Assembly (NCBI GenBank): GCA_023392515.1
Contig: JAEVYX010000054.1
Coordinates: forward strand, 1-7,209
DNA length: 7,209 nucleotides
Origin: Bacillota bacterium
GTDB lineage: Bacteria > Bacillota > Clostridia > Christensenellales > Aristaeellaceae
Reading direction: 5' to 3'
Below the pieces are notes generated by a model, which was given only the letters and a program-made list of their open reading frames with translations, ran no database searches and was not told where the DNA came from. Of the stretch, positions 6,426-7,209 are shown one piece after another (position 1 is the stretch's first letter; every line of letters starts with the position of its first letter). Position numbers and translations under genes: made by a program.

Positions 6426-6453
6426 AAAAGGCCGCCAAATGGCGACCTTTTTT
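6426..6453. terminator. Bidirectional intrinsic terminator between the convergent operon and ferritin gene
   Basis: AAAAGG (6426-6431) pairs with CCTTTT (6446-6451), a C/A mismatch follows (6432/6445), then CGCC (6433-6436) pairs with GGCG (6441-6444) around an AAAT loop. The + strand has six T at 6448-6453. The - strand has four T after the stem, enough to end the ferritin transcript, whose stop lies about 24 nt away at 6477-6479. The sequence resembles the reverse complement of the first terminator's core (6201-6230) at 24 of 30 positions. Confidence 0.75.
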
Positions 6454-6476
6454 ATGGAAGAGCTTCAGTAGAACGC

Positions 6477-6989
6477 TTACAGCACCAGTGACGGCGGGGC
6501 GTAAACGCGGGTGGCCAGCTCGCTGTTGAGCATGTATAACCCCTTGGCATCGGCCCCGAACAGATCGTAGCGCTTGATGAGATCATCGGCGTTCTTTTCC
6601 TCTTCGCCCTGTTCCTTTACAAACCAGTTCAAAAAGTTCATGGTGCGGAAATCGTCCTGCTTTTGGGCAGCGGCATAGATGGTGTTGATGCTTTTGGTTA
6701 CAAACCGTTCATGCTCCAAAGAGGCGTGAAGGGGCGCTTGGAAGGAGGAAAAGTCCGCCTTGGGCGCGTCGATGGCCGTCAGCACGACCGGTTCACCTTC
6801 GTTGATTAAATACTGACGCATGAGCATGGCGTGATCCCGCTCCTCCTGGGCCTGCACCGTAAACCAGTTTTCAAATCCGTTGAGATTCTTTTCGGCGTAG
6901 TAGTTGGCAATGGCCAGGTACAGGTAGGCCGAATAAAGCTCTTTGTTGATCTGCGTATTGAGAAGTTCCCGAATGTCCTTGTTCAACAT
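6477..6989 (-). CDS. ftnA: Ferritin, non-haem, FtnA type
   Basis: A 170-residue iron-storage protein that should assemble into a 24-subunit cage, oxidise ferrous iron and store it as mineral in the cytoplasm. Length is normal. The ferroxidase residues stand at the same numbers as in E. coli FtnA: Glu17 (INKELYSAY), Glu49, Glu50 and His53 (AQEERDHA), Glu94 (LEHERF), and Glu126, Gln127, Glu129 and Glu130 (VKEQGEEEK), with Tyr24 also present. No haem-ligand Met in the bacterioferritin position is evident, so this is ferritin and not bacterioferritin. The start MLNKDIRELLNTQ is typical. The ribosome site AGAAAGGA (complement of 7001-7008) is rather far, about 11 nt from the ATG. It lies 83 nt downstream of a nitroreductase-family gene on the same strand and converges on the transport operon. 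The symbol is given by family resemblance. Confidence 0.95.
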   Translation of the reverse strand: MLNKDIRELLNTQINKELYSAYLYLAIANYYAEKNLNGFENWFTVQAQEERDHAMLMRQYLINEGEPVVLTAIDAPKADFSSFQAPLHASLEHERFVTKSINTIYAAAQKQDDFRTMNFLNWFVKEQGEEEKNADDLIKRYDLFGADAKGLYMLNSELATRVYAPPSLVL

Positions 6990-7041
6990 AATGATACGTT
7001 TCCTTTCTACATTGAATGTTCTTCATTGGCTTTGCTTTTAA

Positions 7042-7071
7042 AGTATATCGTTTTCGGCGCTTATCGCCATC
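7042..7071 (-). promoter_or_regulatory. Possible ferritin promoter
   Basis: On the - strand, TATACT (complement of 7042-7047) is a good -10 box in the gap between the nitroreductase stop and the ferritin start, about 53 nt before the ATG. No convincing -35 is seen: the best candidates around 7064-7071 match three of six bases at most. I saw no clear Fur or PerR operator. The gene could also be read through from the upstream nitroreductase. Confidence 0.35.
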
Positions 7072-7072
7072 G

Positions 7073-7209
7073 TTACCGGAACACCTGCAGCCTCTTTTCC
7101 ATGGGCATATGTTCCTTTTCCCCCGGGGCGGCCGCGGCCTTCCCAAAGGGCATCTGGGCCGTCAGCTTCCAGGAATCCGGCAGATTCCATTCCTTTTTGA
7201 CCGCCTCAT
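7073..7209 (-). CDS. Nitroreductase-family protein, C-terminal fragment (cut by window edge)
   Basis: Reading the complement from 7207 down to TAA at 7073-7075 gives 44 residues, with the N-terminal part beyond the window. The fragment reads EAVKKEWNLPDSWKL, then TAQMPFGKAAAAPGEKE, then HMPMEKRLQVFR. This is the characteristic C-terminus of FMN-dependent nitroreductase-family oxidoreductases, which commonly end in a pattern of the kind W-x-L-x-A-x-x-P-F-G, then P-x-x-x-K-E, then a final R-x-x-x-F/V. The call rests only on this tail, so the enzyme's substrate cannot be judged. Its stop is 83 nt upstream of the ferritin ATG on the same strand. Confidence 0.75.
   Translation of the reverse strand, partial: EAVKKEWNLPDSWKLTAQMPFGKAAAAPGEKEHMPMEKRLQVFR

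Noticed and set aside
6871..7146. A 91-codon - strand open frame spanning the nitroreductase tail, the gap and the ferritin start
   Set aside because: It is out of frame with both real genes and crosses their boundary, so it is a shadow.

Overview
The window reads as a chromosomal piece of a Clostridia-like Firmicute. The reasons are the YesM/YesN-type two-component pair, strong AGGAGG-type ribosome sites, a CUT1-type transporter with no ATPase gene beside it, and moderately GC-rich coding sequence. This placement is inference from gene style; no rRNA or other marker gene is present.

Bases 1-6179 (+ strand) hold a solute-uptake locus in this order: a 5'-truncated YesM-like sensor histidine kinase; a family 1 extracellular solute-binding protein; two MalF/MalG-type permeases; a metallo-beta-lactamase-fold hydrolase; and a YesN-like response regulator with an AraC-type DNA-binding domain. 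From the first permease to the regulator the genes are packed 3-16 nt apart, each with its own ribosome site. The binding-protein gene has a good extended -10 promoter of its own. A 160-nt spacer with two competing hairpins separates it from the permeases, probably to set unequal expression. The likely logic is that the kinase senses an extracellular ligand (or the loaded binding protein), the regulator activates the promoter before the binding-protein gene, and the imported solute is acted on by the hydrolase. The solute is not identifiable from sequence. The ATPase is probably a shared MsmX/UgpC-type subunit encoded elsewhere.

Bases 6180-6476 contain no gene but are full of secondary structure: a terminator for the regulator, at least four more hairpins in close succession, and a second, bidirectional terminator shared with the convergent ferritin gene. 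The middle of this stretch is the least explained part of the window.

Bases 6477-7209 (- strand) hold a ferritin with all expected ferroxidase residues and, upstream of it, the last 44 codons of a nitroreductase-family protein cut by the window edge.
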